Of a stretch of 64,000 nt of DNA, positions 1 through 7,599 are shown in pieces (within the stretch, counting starts at the first letter, position 1; each line of letters begins with the position of its first letter). The notes under the pieces are model-generated. The model had not been told where the DNA came from. It searched no databases and saw only the letters and a program-made list of their open reading frames with translations. The translations under genes were made by a program, and so were the position numbers. Source of the stretch: Draconibacterium aestuarii (GTDB lineage: Bacteria > Bacteroidota > Bacteroidia > Bacteroidales > Prolixibacteraceae); assembly GCA_026671195.1 (NCBI GenBank), contig JAPOHD010000022.1, positions 1 through 64,000 on the forward strand, read 5' to 3'.

Positions 1-61
1 GCACCACTGAAAACCAAACATCCAAACATCGAAAAAACCATAGTATACATCCCCGCTTCGA

Positions 62-131
62 ACCCGGTATCGTCAACACCCGGTTCAGGCTTGGCCGTGC
101 CGACCGCCCGAACGCTTAATTGTTAGCGGTT
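62..131 (-). repeat. attC-like segment with left arm of a 10-bp inverted repeat
   Basis: GTTAGCGGTT at 122-131 is the exact reverse complement of AACCGCTAAC at 740-749, and the pair brackets one minus-strand gene. Read on the minus strand, the segment after that gene runs AACCGCTAAC-AATTAAGCGTTC and then into a GC-rich, partly self-complementary stretch. This resembles the start of an integron attC site (TAACAATT..GTTC). The core heptamers do not fit the strict RYYYAAC/GTTRRRY consensus, so the identity is tentative. Confidence 0.4.
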
Positions 132-192
132 TGTGCTTTAATTTATTTTAGTTTTTAATCATTCTTCCTTTATTCTTTAATCGTATCACTTT

Positions 193-663
193 TCAATTTT
201 CCCTTACAAAATGATAATTGATTCTATCGCAGCATGGAGCGCTTAAAAACAATGTGTCACTTCCATAAAAATCAATATATTTCTCATTGTCTCTCATTAA
301 CAAATTTGAATATTCGTCTTTTTCAAGATAAACTTTAAGTCGATTTTCGTTTGTTTGAGGAGTTATCGTTATTTTACCGTATTCAAGAAGATTCCCGTTT
401 TGTGTCAATCCATAAACTCCATATTTTCTAATTTCCAAATAGTCAAAGTTTAAGTCAATACCAGTTCCAGAAAAACCTCCAGAGGTTCCAAATAGTTTCC
501 ATTTTCCATAAATGCTTAAATAAGGTTGTGTGAATATTTCTGCATTATAATATTCTTTAGTTTCTATACTGTCTAAAGTTGTATAAATCTTTTTTTCATC
601 TTTCTGACAACTCATTAAACTAAGGATAATTGCAAGAAGAAAAATTAATATAGTTTTTGTCAT
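193..663 (-). CDS. Putative lipoprotein of unknown function
   Basis: This 156-residue protein has a short charged N-terminus (MTKT), a hydrophobic stretch and a lipobox-like LMSC, so Cys19 is the likely lipidated residue and the mature protein should sit in the periplasm or on the outer membrane. The mature part is polar and includes a CC pair near the C-terminus (SAPCCDRI). I do not recognise the family. The gene stands alone, is AT-rich and lies between a 10-bp inverted repeat (122-131 and 740-749), which suggests acquired cassette-like cargo rather than part of an operon. The start is the ATG at 663, directly before the signal sequence. Confidence 0.7.
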   Translation of the reverse strand: MTKTILIFLLAIILSLMSCQKDEKKIYTTLDSIETKEYYNAEIFTQPYLSIYGKWKLFGTSGGFSGTGIDLNFDYLEIRKYGVYGLTQNGNLLEYGKITITPQTNENRLKVYLEKDEYSNLLMRDNEKYIDFYGSDTLFLSAPCCDRINYHFVREN

Positions 664-739
664 GGGACTTTTTTTATTTTTTGAATTAGTATTTTATGTT
701 TATCAAATTTTAAATACGCAAATGTGTCTTTTTCAGCAT

Positions 740-749
740 AACCGCTAAC
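740..749. repeat. Right arm of the 10-bp inverted repeat
   Basis: AACCGCTAAC here mirrors GTTAGCGGTT at 122-131. On the minus strand it reads GTTAGCGGTT upstream of the lipoprotein gene, the position of a cassette 5' junction if this is an integron-type cassette. Confidence 0.6.
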
Positions 750-985
750 TACTGTATATCATCATTGATCTTATTTTTCTTATAGCAACACAACAAATTA
801 TTATAAGTTAATAAGCGTTTCCAAAGGAAACACCACTGCTAATGTTTAACTTTTCTGGGGCACTCTACTACACTGTGAATCTTCTGCTTGTGTCGCCGGA
901 TTAAGGTGGACTAAAAGTAAAGAATGTATATGTAAAATAAAAATAGATGGGGAAAAAAGAATAAGGAAGTCAGGAGTCGGAAGTT

Positions 986-1007
986 AGAAGAAGTGGGAAG
1001 TGGGAAG
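986..1007. repeat. 22-bp direct repeat, copy 1
   Basis: A purine-rich 22-bp word containing GAAGTGGGAAGTGGGAAG recurs exactly at 1702-1723 in the same orientation. The two copies bracket the His-rich barrel gene. Such GGAAGT-type strings may be low-complexity intergenic sequence rather than an element border. Confidence 0.6.
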
Positions 1008-1129
1008 ACGTCTGCAAGGCAGAAAACCGATTGTATGTGAAAACTCTTGAATCCTGGCTCTTGAATACTGACTCTTTCCTGTTTATTCTTTGCTTATGGC
1101 TAGTGGCTTGCAGCTATAAACTCAATTTT

Positions 1130-1630
1130 CTACTTAAACCCTAAACCAATGTGCACGCCCAAAGAAATGTGATAATCTTCAGAATCATGTGCCAGCTCGA
1201 GCAAGGGCCCCATGTGCACATCACCCACCTGAAATTCGTAAGTTGTTTCGAAATGTATGGCAAAATTCTTTTCCGAGGGATGCGCACCTTCAAAAGCTAT
1301 TCCCGGCGAAAGCGAAAAATGGAGTCGCTCGATTGGAGTATACATACCAACAATGCCGACGGTATTGTGTTTGTGCTCGTCGAAAATACGCTCGTATCCA
1401 AGGCCTGCACTAAATTTCGAGTGGCCGATGTTTCGCACCAAATGAACATGCAAACCATAACACAATTGGCTTTCGCCGGTAAAATACACCAGTGAATTAG
1501 CGATACCCAGTTCCGTTTTATGGTCGTCGTGAATGTGTTCATGTTCGTGATCATGAATGTCCTGTGCCTTTCCGTTTAATGAAACCAGTAAAAAGAAAGT
1601 GTAAATTAGTGCAGCATACTTGTTGTCCAT
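1130..1630 (-). CDS. His-rich small outer-membrane beta-barrel-like protein
   Basis: This 166-residue secreted protein has an N-terminal hydrophobic signal (about residues 7-22, ending near KAQ). It is followed by a His/Asp/Glu cluster, HDHEHEHIHDDH, typical of a metal-binding loop. The rest alternates aromatic and polar residues (ELGIANSLVYF, HFSLSPGIAF, YHISLGVHIGLGF) and ends in an aromatic-rich strand, as outer-membrane barrels of Bacteroidota do. A ZIP-family metal transporter starts about 1.2 kb away, so a role in zinc or other divalent-metal handling is possible but only inferred. The start is the ATG at 1630. The gene stands alone between two copies of a 22-bp direct repeat. Confidence 0.65.
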   Translation of the reverse strand: MDNKYAALIYTFFLLVSLNGKAQDIHDHEHEHIHDDHKTELGIANSLVYFTGESQLCYGLHVHLVRNIGHSKFSAGLGYERIFDEHKHNTVGIVGMYTPIERLHFSLSPGIAFEGAHPSEKNFAIHFETTYEFQVGDVHMGPLLELAHDSEDYHISLGVHIGLGFK

Positions 1631-1701
1631 GGCAAAATAAAGAATTAGTCAAAAGGAACAGTTAAACCTAGAAATTGTTGCGAGGCAAGAGAAAGAAAGT
1701 G

Positions 1702-1723
1702 AGAAGAAGTGGGAAGTGGGAAG
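1702..1723. repeat. 22-bp direct repeat, copy 2
   Basis: Exact second copy of the purine-rich word at 986-1007, same orientation, lying upstream of the start of the His-rich barrel gene. Confidence 0.6.
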
Positions 1724-1880
1724 CTAAGAAACACCCCATCCCGAATACTCGGGACATCCCTCCCCAAAGGAGCTACTCTTTATACACATCTTTTCGGGGA
1801 TACTCCTTCAGAATGGTTCTTCCAATGACAGATTTCATTAAAGTATTCAATATGAATAAAGTACAGAGATTGCCATTAAA

Positions 1881-1959
1881 TGTCATTTCGACGAAGAATG
1901 AGGAGAAATCTTAAACTCAAACAGATTTCTCACCTTCGTTTCTCAGGTTCGAAATGACA
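1881..1959. repeat. Imperfect palindromic (REP/MITE-like) repeat
   Basis: The element starts TGTCATTTCG and ends CGAAATGACA, its exact reverse complement. Inside, GAGAAATCT-type and AGATTTCTC-type arms continue the symmetry, giving a hairpin of about 79 bp. Palindromes of this TGTCATTTCG...AGATTTCTC form are, from memory, scattered in many bacterial genomes. No coding potential is visible. Confidence 0.65.
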
Positions 1960-2095
1960 GCTTCAGAGTTCTGCCATTACCTCATTATGCCCAAATATTT
2001 TTGGGTAAGATCTCGCAATGTCGTTCGGATGGAGGTAAGTGCGTTTCACAACCTACTTCGCCGGACGAGTTCGCTGTCGACCATCTATCCGGCGT

Positions 2096-2374
2096 TTCGC
2101 ACCGGGTTATTCACATTTTGACACCTACGGCGTTACGAAAAACCCTGTAAGGGTTTACTCCAAATAACCACGGGTAAAACCCGTGGTAAATGTGACAATT
2201 GAAACAAGGCGCAATCATCCGGTAGTTCAGGGTATCAGCTTTGTATGCGCCGCATATCTGTCGGTAATTATAAATTCGTACTAATTCTGTATTTGTGTAG
2301 AAGAGATAGTTATTAAAAGGAGGCGGACGGAGGATATATGGAATTGAGTATGCTTTAACGGGAGTTACTTTCAA
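2096..2374. repeat. Intergenic repeat block with two strong hairpins
   Basis: AAACCCT-GTA-AGGGTTT (2140-2156) and ACCACGGGT-AAA-ACCCGTGGT (2167-2187) are perfect stem-loops a few bases apart, embedded in sequence that reads open on the minus strand but looks unlike a real protein. The block resembles composite interspersed repeats found between genes in Bacteroidota. It may be an eroded insertion remnant. No function is assigned. Confidence 0.5.
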
Positions 2375-2379
2375 AAAAA

Positions 2380-2403
2380 AAGCCTGCTCTAAGCAGGCTT
2401 TTT
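2380..2403 (-). terminator. Rho-independent terminator after the ferredoxin gene
   Basis: The perfect stem AAGCCTGCT/AGCAGGCTT (2380-2388 and 2392-2400) has a 3-nt loop and a run of A on the left that becomes a T tract on the minus strand. It lies 25 nt beyond the ferredoxin stop. Confidence 0.85.
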
Positions 2404-2427
2404 GAATTTCTTCTTATGTCGACCGAT

Positions 2428-2598
2428 TTATTCGTCGATTGCAATTGCCTCTACCGGACAAACTTCTGCACATGAACCACAGTCGGTGCAAAGTTCTGCA
2501 TCAATAGTGTAGATATCACCTTCCGCAATCGCGTCAACCGGACACTCATCGATACAAGTTCCGCATGCTATACATTCGTCTGAAATTTTGTATGCCAT
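2428..2598 (-). CDS. 2[4Fe-4S] ferredoxin, 56 residues
   Basis: The protein begins MAYKISDECIACGTC and carries two C-x2-C-x2-C-x3-CP clusters: Cys 9/12/15/19 and 37/40/43/47. This is the classic clostridial-type dicluster ferredoxin, a small soluble carrier of low-potential electrons. It is 56 residues long, the normal size, and very acidic, also typical. The ATG at 2598 follows a good promoter (2635-2663) and the stop at 2428 is followed by a strong hairpin, so the gene is a single-gene transcription unit. The redox partners are not visible nearby. Confidence 0.95.
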   Translation of the reverse strand: MAYKISDECIACGTCIDECPVDAIAEGDIYTIDAELCTDCGSCAEVCPVEAIAIDE

Positions 2599-2634
2599 AA
2601 CAATGATTTTTTTAGTTTAACATTAACGTTTCAG

Positions 2635-2663
2635 CAAAAGTACTAAGTTTGTTAAAAAATCAA
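2635..2663 (-). promoter_or_regulatory. Promoter of the ferredoxin gene
   Basis: On the minus strand TTG (2663-2661), 18 nt of spacer and TACTTTTG (2642-2635) match the Bacteroidota primary-sigma consensus TTG-N17..23-TAnnTTTG. The ATG follows 36 nt downstream. Confidence 0.7.
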
Positions 2664-2801
2664 AATCCATATCCGAATAAATTCCACCGTTTTACAAAAA
2701 CAACAAACTACAGACTGATTATCTGTTACTTACAAGCTATTAAAGTATTAATATTCAGTTAATCTTCTTTTTTATATTTTTGTTTAAATTTATTTACACA
2801 T

Positions 2802-3617
2802 ATGAACTTAGATTGGCTACTTGAATACAACCCGATATTACTTGCGTTATTTGCAGCACTTTTTACCTGGGCACTTACTGCTTTGGGCGCTGCAATGGTT
2901 TTTTTCTTTAAACAAATTAACCAGAAAGTATTGAATTCGATGCTCGGATTTGCTGCCGGCGTAATGATAGCCGCCAGTTTTTGGTCGCTGTTAAAACCCG
3001 CCATAGAAATGACCGAAGCGCGGGGCGAAACCGGCTGGATTCCTGCTGTTGTTGGATTTTTGTCGGGGGGAGCTTTCCTGCTCATTATCGACAATATTTT
3101 GCCTCACCTTCATTTAGGTTTAAAAATGGATAAGGCAGAAGGTATAAAAACAACCTGGAAACGCAGTGTTCTTCTGGTATTGGCCATTACACTTCATAAT
3201 ATTCCGGAAGGATTGGCCGTTGGAGTTGCTTTTGGAGCGCTTGCCAGCAATCCGGAAGCAGGTGCCTTAGCGGGTGCCGTTGCCCTAGCCATGGGTATTG
3301 GCTTACAAAATTTCCCTGAAGGTGCCGCCGTTTCCATCCCTTTACGCCGCGAGGGATTTTCGCGCTTAAAAGCCTTTAACTACGGACAATTGTCGGGTGC
3401 TGTAGAACCCATTGCAGCGGTAATTGGTGCTTATTTGGTATTGGTAGTTACGCCAATTCTACCTTACGCATTGTCGTTTGCAGCCGGAGCCATGATTTTT
3501 GTGGTTGTGGAAGAATTAATTCCTGAATCGCAGACCGGTAACGAAACCGATTTATCGACAATTGGTGCCATGCTGGGATTTGCAACAATGATGTTACTCG
3601 ACGTTGCTTTGGGATAA
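2802..3617 (+). CDS. ZIP-family divalent metal transporter
   Basis: This 271-residue integral membrane protein has about eight hydrophobic segments. The two ZIP signatures are clear: [10 protein letters not shown] (about residues 130-139) and [10 protein letters not shown] (about 167-176), whose His, Asn, Pro and Glu residues form the metal path in TM4 and TM5. ZIP proteins of the ZupT/GufA type import zinc and other divalent metals. A possible promoter box TATTTTTG lies at 2775-2782, 20 nt before the ATG. The last 24 nt overlap the end of the convergent glycosyltransferase gene. Substrate specificity cannot be read from the sequence. Confidence 0.92.
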   Translation: MNLDWLLEYNPILLALFAALFTWALTALGAAMVFFFKQINQKVLNSMLGFAAGVMIAASFWSLLKPAIEMTEARGETGWIPAVVGFLSGGAFLLIIDNILPHLHLGLKMDKAEGIKTTWKRSVLLVLAITLHNIPEGLAVGVAFGALASNPEAGALAGAVALAMGIGLQNFPEGAAVSIPLRREGFSRLKAFNYGQLSGAVEPIAAVIGAYLVLVVTPILPYALSFAAGAMIFVVVEELIPESQTGNETDLSTIGAMLGFATMMLLDVALG

Positions 3618-4796
3618 AATTTCCTGCTCTAATTGTTTTATCTGATCGGGCAAACAGGTTTTGCTGAAATACTTTTCGTGTGCAAAATTCAGGTATTTCA
3701 GAATTTTAAACGCATTAAATTTTTGAAAAAACCGGTTCTGAAACGTTATTAAATTGGAACAGTTTTGATTTAAATCGTTGAGTTCATTCCAAAATCCATC
3801 GTGCAACATAAAATCAGAAACTGAATCAGGCAATTTTTCCAGATTTGAGCGAAACCGGGTTTCGGTAATTTTATAATACAACTCCTTGTTGTCGAACAGT
3901 AATTTTAGGTGGCGAAACGTCTTAAAATTATAGGTAAGCGTCAGATCCTCCTCCCCTTTCATCCATTTCTGAAGAATTGGCCCGGTTCCAAATGGCACAC
4001 GATCGGATAAACGCGACGAAGGATAAACTTTAGTGGATGTAATTTCGCCTACCGTACCAATTTGTACCAGGTTTTGCAGAAAATAAAAATCCTCGCCGGC
4101 CTGCCGACGGTTCATCCCGCCCCTTTTTACATAGGCGAGCGCGGTTACGGCAAATGCCGACCCAATGGTAAACATGGAATAAGGATACCCGCTAAAATGG
4201 AGCGCACGTTTATAATAATCAAGGTATTTTTCGTAAAGCAAAATACCTTCCAGTTGCCTTTTATCTAATCCGTGTTTCTGATGTTCGAAAGTAATGGTAG
4301 CACCTACATGTTTTTTATTTTTATTGAAATAGTTTTCAATTTCGAGAAGATAGTTCTTATCGACCAGCGTGTCGGCATCGAGCGAAACGATTATTCCATC
4401 CGGGTTTTCAAGCAGATCAAACCGTCTTACTGCTTCATCCATTCCCTTTTTGCGGGCTAGCCCTGCCCCTGCCCATTTCTTTTTTAAACTGAGCGGCCCC
4501 ACTGCATAAAAACAAATTCTATCAGTCGAATTATTTGTAATCCACGTGTCAAGTTCGGCTTTTGTTTTGTGATTAAAGCTTTTTACATCATGGTTTGCAA
4601 TTTCCGAATGGTTGATCAAAACAATCACTTCCACGTTTGATTTGGGCGGGTAACAGGCTTTTACTGATTCGAGGGTTTGTACAATGTCAGGTTCACGAAA
4701 ACAGGGAATCACCACAATAATCGCTGTGTTGATTTCAGGCTCCCCCGGAATAAGTGCTTCGTTGTTGTTTTTGTACAGGTATTTTTTTGCAAACAT
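3594..4796 (-). CDS. Family 2 glycosyltransferase
   Basis: The sequence [20 protein letters not shown] opens a GT-A fold. DADT (as [10 protein letters not shown]) is the metal/nucleotide-sugar motif, and [15 protein letters not shown] carries the acceptor-side ED of GT2 enzymes. The protein is 400 residues from the ATG at 4796. An upstream in-frame TTG at 4823 is rejected because it abuts the terminator of the OmpH gene. No clear transmembrane anchor is present. A TAGCTTTG box at 4803-4810 sits only 7 nt before the ATG, so the message could be nearly leaderless. The sugar donor and acceptor are unknown. The 3' end overlaps the convergent ZIP gene by 24 nt. Confidence 0.85.
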   Translation of the reverse strand: MFAKKYLYKNNNEALIPGEPEINTAIIVVIPCFREPDIVQTLESVKACYPPKSNVEVIVLINHSEIANHDVKSFNHKTKAELDTWITNNSTDRICFYAVGPLSLKKKWAGAGLARKKGMDEAVRRFDLLENPDGIIVSLDADTLVDKNYLLEIENYFNKNKKHVGATITFEHQKHGLDKRQLEGILLYEKYLDYYKRALHFSGYPYSMFTIGSAFAVTALAYVKRGGMNRRQAGEDFYFLQNLVQIGTVGEITSTKVYPSSRLSDRVPFGTGPILQKWMKGEEDLTLTYNFKTFRHLKLLFDNKELYYKITETRFRSNLEKLPDSVSDFMLHDGFWNELNDLNQNCSNLITFQNRFFQKFNAFKILKYLNFAHEKYFSKTCLPDQIKQLEQEILSQSNVE

Positions 4797-4821
4797 CAGG
4801 TACAAAGCTAAAATAAAAGGC

Positions 4822-4849
4822 AAAAAAAATCCGGGAAAGTACCCGGATT
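4822..4849 (-). terminator. Terminator after the OmpH-like gene
   Basis: AATCCGGG/CCCGGATT (4829-4836 and 4842-4849) forms a hairpin followed on the minus strand by eight Ts. It separates the OmpH-like gene from the glycosyltransferase gene downstream. Confidence 0.8.
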
Positions 4850-4873
4850 CTTCTTGTGTTCCCTTAAAATATT

Positions 4874-5479
4874 TTATTGTGCTTTTTCAGCCGCATATCT
4901 CTCGTTGAGTACTTCTAATACTCTGCCGGTAATGTTATGAGCCTCGTCGCCAATAAGCACGTTTGATCCGTTTAAAATGTAATCGTACCCGGCTTGTTCG
5001 TTAAATTCTTTTAGATAATTCATCAGGTTATCCAAAATTTTCTGGTTGTTTTCCTGCTGAATTTCCGCCAGTTTAGTAGATAACTCCTGATCCAACTTTT
5101 GAATTTCCTGCTCTTTACCCAACAAACGATCGCGTTCCTGAACTGCACGTTGTTCGGTTAAAAAACCACCTCGCTGCAATTTTTCCTGAAAGGCAGCTGC
5201 CTCTTTTTCAAAAGTCTGACGTTTTCCACCATATTCAGTTGTGTAAGCCTCTTGTTTTTTGGTGAACTCATCGTGCAAATCCTGCGACAAATTGTAATTC
5301 AGAATGACAGAATCTGCTTTTACATAGGCAATGTTTAGTCCGCCGGTATTGGCAACACGTTCAATTTTATTATTCTGAGAACTATCTCCATTTCCAGCAA
5401 AATGTAACACATACAAAACGGCAACAGCTACAAAAAGCACTACACTAACAATTAACGATGTTCCTTTCATCTCTTTCAT
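4874..5479 (-). CDS. OmpH/Skp-family periplasmic chaperone
   Basis: This 201-residue protein has an N-terminal hydrophobic segment (about residues 9-26) serving as signal or anchor. Next comes GLNIAYVKADSVILNYNLSQDL, the usual OmpH strand, then a long charged helical region (about 65-155, rich in E, K and Q) that forms the tentacles of Skp. A conserved tail reads GYDYILNGSNVLIGD. Skp-like proteins hold outer-membrane proteins unfolded in the periplasm on their way to the BAM complex. The start is the ATG at 5479, with a second Met at residue 4. The gene has its own promoter and terminator. Confidence 0.9.
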   Translation of the reverse strand: MKEMKGTSLIVSVVLFVAVAVLYVLHFAGNGDSSQNNKIERVANTGGLNIAYVKADSVILNYNLSQDLHDEFTKKQEAYTTEYGGKRQTFEKEAAAFQEKLQRGGFLTEQRAVQERDRLLGKEQEIQKLDQELSTKLAEIQQENNQKILDNLMNYLKEFNEQAGYDYILNGSNVLIGDEAHNITGRVLEVLNERYAAEKAQ

Positions 5480-5570
5480 TTTTTTGCTTCAACAGTTAGT
5501 AATGAAAATCCGGTAACTAACTACCGCTACTTTCATCGAAACTACTTTTGGTTCATAATTTAAATCCCGA

Positions 5571-5598
5571 CAAAGTTAATTTTTTAGTTGAAATGCAA
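5571..5598 (-). promoter_or_regulatory. Promoter of the OmpH-like gene
   Basis: Minus-strand TTG (5598-5596), 17-nt spacer and TAACTTTG (5578-5571) match TTG-N-TAnnTTTG. The leader to the ATG is about 90 nt. Confidence 0.65.
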
Positions 5599-5691
5599 AA
5601 GTGGATTTCAATACTTTTTTCTTGCTATTAAAAATCAGTCAGTTACAAAAAAAACATGTATAAAATCATAACTGCTTGCTGATAAACATCA

Positions 5692-5723
5692 TTGCAATAA
5701 CACCTTTACTGCCCCTATTTTTG
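5692..5723 (+). promoter_or_regulatory. Promoter of the proline dehydrogenase gene
   Basis: TTG at 5692-5694, a 21-nt spacer and TATTTTTG at 5716-5723 match the Bacteroidota consensus; the ATG is 31 nt further on. Confidence 0.65.
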
Positions 5724-5754
5724 TTTATAGATTAATTATTCCCTAAAAAAGAAA

Positions 5755-6666
5755 ATGTTGAATAAACTAATTGCAAATATTTTGCCTTACATGCCCAAAA
5801 AATTAATTTGGGTTTTCTCGAAACGGTACATTGCCGGAGAAACAATTGAAGAAGGCTTACTGGCTTCAAAATTATTGAATGCCAAAGGAATTGAGGTAAC
5901 AATCGACTTGCTTGGCGAGTTTATTACTACGCTCAACGAAGCTGAGGATAATAAAAACCAGTACATGGATATTGTATCGCGTTTTACTGAAGAAAGTATA
6001 CAAGGAAACTTCTCGTTAAAACCGACCATGTTTGGTCTGTTGATAAATAAAAATGTTTGTTACAATTACATAAGGGAAATTGTTGAACTGGCAGCGCAAA
6101 ACAATTCGTTTGTTCGGATTGATATGGAAGACTCGCAGTGTATAGATATGGAAATTGAGCTGTTCCGTAAACTCAGGGCTGAATTCCCCGGAAATGTTGG
6201 GTTGGTTTTACAGGCGTACATGAGACGTACCTTAAGCGACCTGGAAGCTTTAAACGATTTAAACACAACAGAAAATCCGATAAATTTCAGACTTTGCAAA
6301 GGAATTTATGTGGAGCCCGAAAACGTTGCGTTTAAAAAATACGACGAAGTACGCGAGCATTTTATGGCCGACCTGAAATACATGTTCGAAAATAAGATGT
6401 ATGCAGGTATTGCTACACACGACAAATACCTGGTTGAGGAATCGATGAAGTTGATCAGGGAAATGAACATTTCGAAAAACATGTACGAATTTCAAATGCT
6501 TTACGGAGTTACACCTGAATTGCGCCAAATGATTGTTGATAACGGACACTTAATGCGTGTTTATGTTCCGTACGGCAAAAAGTGGTTTAATTACTCAACC
6601 CGGCGTTTAAAAGAGAATCCAAAGATGGCTCAACATATAATTAAGGCACTTTTTATAAGGGGGTGA
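5755..6666 (+). CDS. Proline dehydrogenase (PRODH family)
   Basis: This 303-residue stand-alone PRODH barrel oxidises L-proline to pyrroline-5-carboxylate with FAD. The recognisable parts are FVRIDMEDSQ (about residues 120-129, strand with FAD/substrate contacts), QAYMRRTLSDLEAL, FRLCKGIYVEPENVAF and the C-terminal YVPYGKKWFNYSTRRLKENP, whose RR pair binds the proline carboxylate. The length matches monofunctional bacterial ProDH rather than fused PutA. A dehydrogenase for the next step is not adjacent. The gene has its own promoter and a strong terminator shared with the convergent nitroreductase gene. Confidence 0.9.
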   Translation: MLNKLIANILPYMPKKLIWVFSKRYIAGETIEEGLLASKLLNAKGIEVTIDLLGEFITTLNEAEDNKNQYMDIVSRFTEESIQGNFSLKPTMFGLLINKNVCYNYIREIVELAAQNNSFVRIDMEDSQCIDMEIELFRKLRAEFPGNVGLVLQAYMRRTLSDLEALNDLNTTENPINFRLCKGIYVEPENVAFKKYDEVREHFMADLKYMFENKMYAGIATHDKYLVEESMKLIREMNISKNMYEFQMLYGVTPELRQMIVDNGHLMRVYVPYGKKWFNYSTRRLKENPKMAQHIIKALFIRG

Positions 6667-6684
6667 TTTTTAGGAGTTAAACAC

Positions 6685-6713
6685 AAAAGGATGGCAACAC
6701 CATCCTTTTTTTA
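6685..6713. terminator. Bidirectional terminator
   Basis: AAAAGGATGG/CCATCCTTTT (6685-6694 and 6700-6709) with loop CAACA is followed by more Ts on the plus strand and by TTTT on the minus strand. It serves the convergent proline dehydrogenase and nitroreductase genes. Confidence 0.85.
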
Positions 6714-6744
6714 TGCTTTACTATTGAATTGTTACTTGTATAAA

Positions 6745-7314
6745 TCAGGTAAATTTTACGATAATCTCGTCCAAAGGCCTTTTGGGCACATGATGCACCT
6801 CGTTTTCATCGCGCCAGTATTTTATATCATTCACGCCATTTTCTATTACAACTTCTTCTATTGGTTTTCCCAGGGCAATCATCCACAGCAGATCGATGTG
6901 CTCGGGCAACCCCAGTAAACCGGAAACTTTGCTTTTATTTACCGAACCAATCATACAGCCTCCATACCCCTCTTCAACAGCCCCAAGCAAAATGCTTTGC
7001 ATGGCAATTCCATCGTCGCAATAATGATTCTCAGCAATTTTTTTATCTTTCAAAACGGCCACATAAGCTACCGGCCTTTCCTTTTCTACAGGTCCTTTCC
7101 AGTCGCTCAAATAGCCGGCCCATCCCAAAAAGGGGAATATTTTATCGCAAGTTACAGAATCAGTAACTACCGCATATTTTAAAGGTTGCGCGTTGCGTGC
7201 ACTTGCCGAAATACGGGCCAAATCGATCCAGCTTCTTACTTGTTCTTCCGTAATTTTTATAGATGAGTCAAACCGCCGGTAACTCCGGTTTTTCTGAATA
7301 AGGTCGCGAATCAT
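6745..7314 (-). CDS. Nitroreductase-family protein
   Basis: This 189-residue protein has the FMN-dependent nitroreductase layout. An N-terminal RSYRRFDSS binds the FMN phosphate, SARNAQPLKYAVV contacts the flavin, and DDGIAMQSILLGAVEEGYGGCMIGSV is the core helix with GYGGCMI. The C-terminal part is short and ends PLDEIIVKFT. These NAD(P)H-dependent enzymes reduce nitro compounds, quinones or other electrophiles; the natural substrate is not evident. The start is the ATG at 7314. The gene is monocistronic and convergent with proline dehydrogenase. Confidence 0.88.
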   Translation of the reverse strand: MIRDLIQKNRSYRRFDSSIKITEEQVRSWIDLARISASARNAQPLKYAVVTDSVTCDKIFPFLGWAGYLSDWKGPVEKERPVAYVAVLKDKKIAENHYCDDGIAMQSILLGAVEEGYGGCMIGSVNKSKVSGLLGLPEHIDLLWMIALGKPIEEVVIENGVNDIKYWRDENEVHHVPKRPLDEIIVKFT

Positions 7315-7545
7315 AATTTTTTATTTTCCAGCAAAGATATTGGGAAAATTGAAAAAGAAAAAAGGATAAATGATGAAGTAAAAAGAATTGCTGACCAAAC
7401 TTAACCACTAGAAAAACAACTTCACTTTATCCTTTTCACAAGAAACGACACAAGTTGAATAGTATTGTACAAGGCACATTAATAAATGTTAAATAGTAAT
7501 ATTTAAATCAGGTGTTATAAGAAGCTATTAATACAAAATTATTTC

Positions 7546-7582
7546 TAGTTTTGTGGAACAGAACAGAATAGCAACTGTTCTG
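7546..7582 (+). promoter_or_regulatory. Promoter box and operator-like inverted repeat before the xylose regulator gene
   Basis: TAGTTTTG (7546-7553) fits the -7 consensus. Directly downstream lies a perfect 8-bp inverted repeat, CAGAACAG-N8-CTGTTCTG (7559-7566 and 7575-7582), 18 nt before the regulator ATG. A related GGAACAG-rich word sits at the equivalent place before xylB. This is a likely binding site for the regulator itself (inference). Confidence 0.6.
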
Positions 7583-7599
7583 CATAATAAAATTAATCA

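Larger units (their letters stand above)
664..1129. other. Intergenic region without a convincing gene
   Basis: This stretch holds the right cassette arm at 740-749, a small palindrome (GTTTCC-AAA-GGAAAC, 817-831) and purine-rich low-complexity sequence from about 940 to 1010 that includes one copy of a 22-bp direct repeat. No open frame with coding character was seen on either strand. Confidence 0.6.

Noticed and set aside
1675-1914. 79-codon plus-strand frame
   Set aside because: It runs through a direct repeat and the start of a palindromic element, so it is best explained as repeat sequence.
2111-2374. 87-codon minus-strand frame
   Set aside because: Built from hairpin repeats; the peptide has no fold signature.
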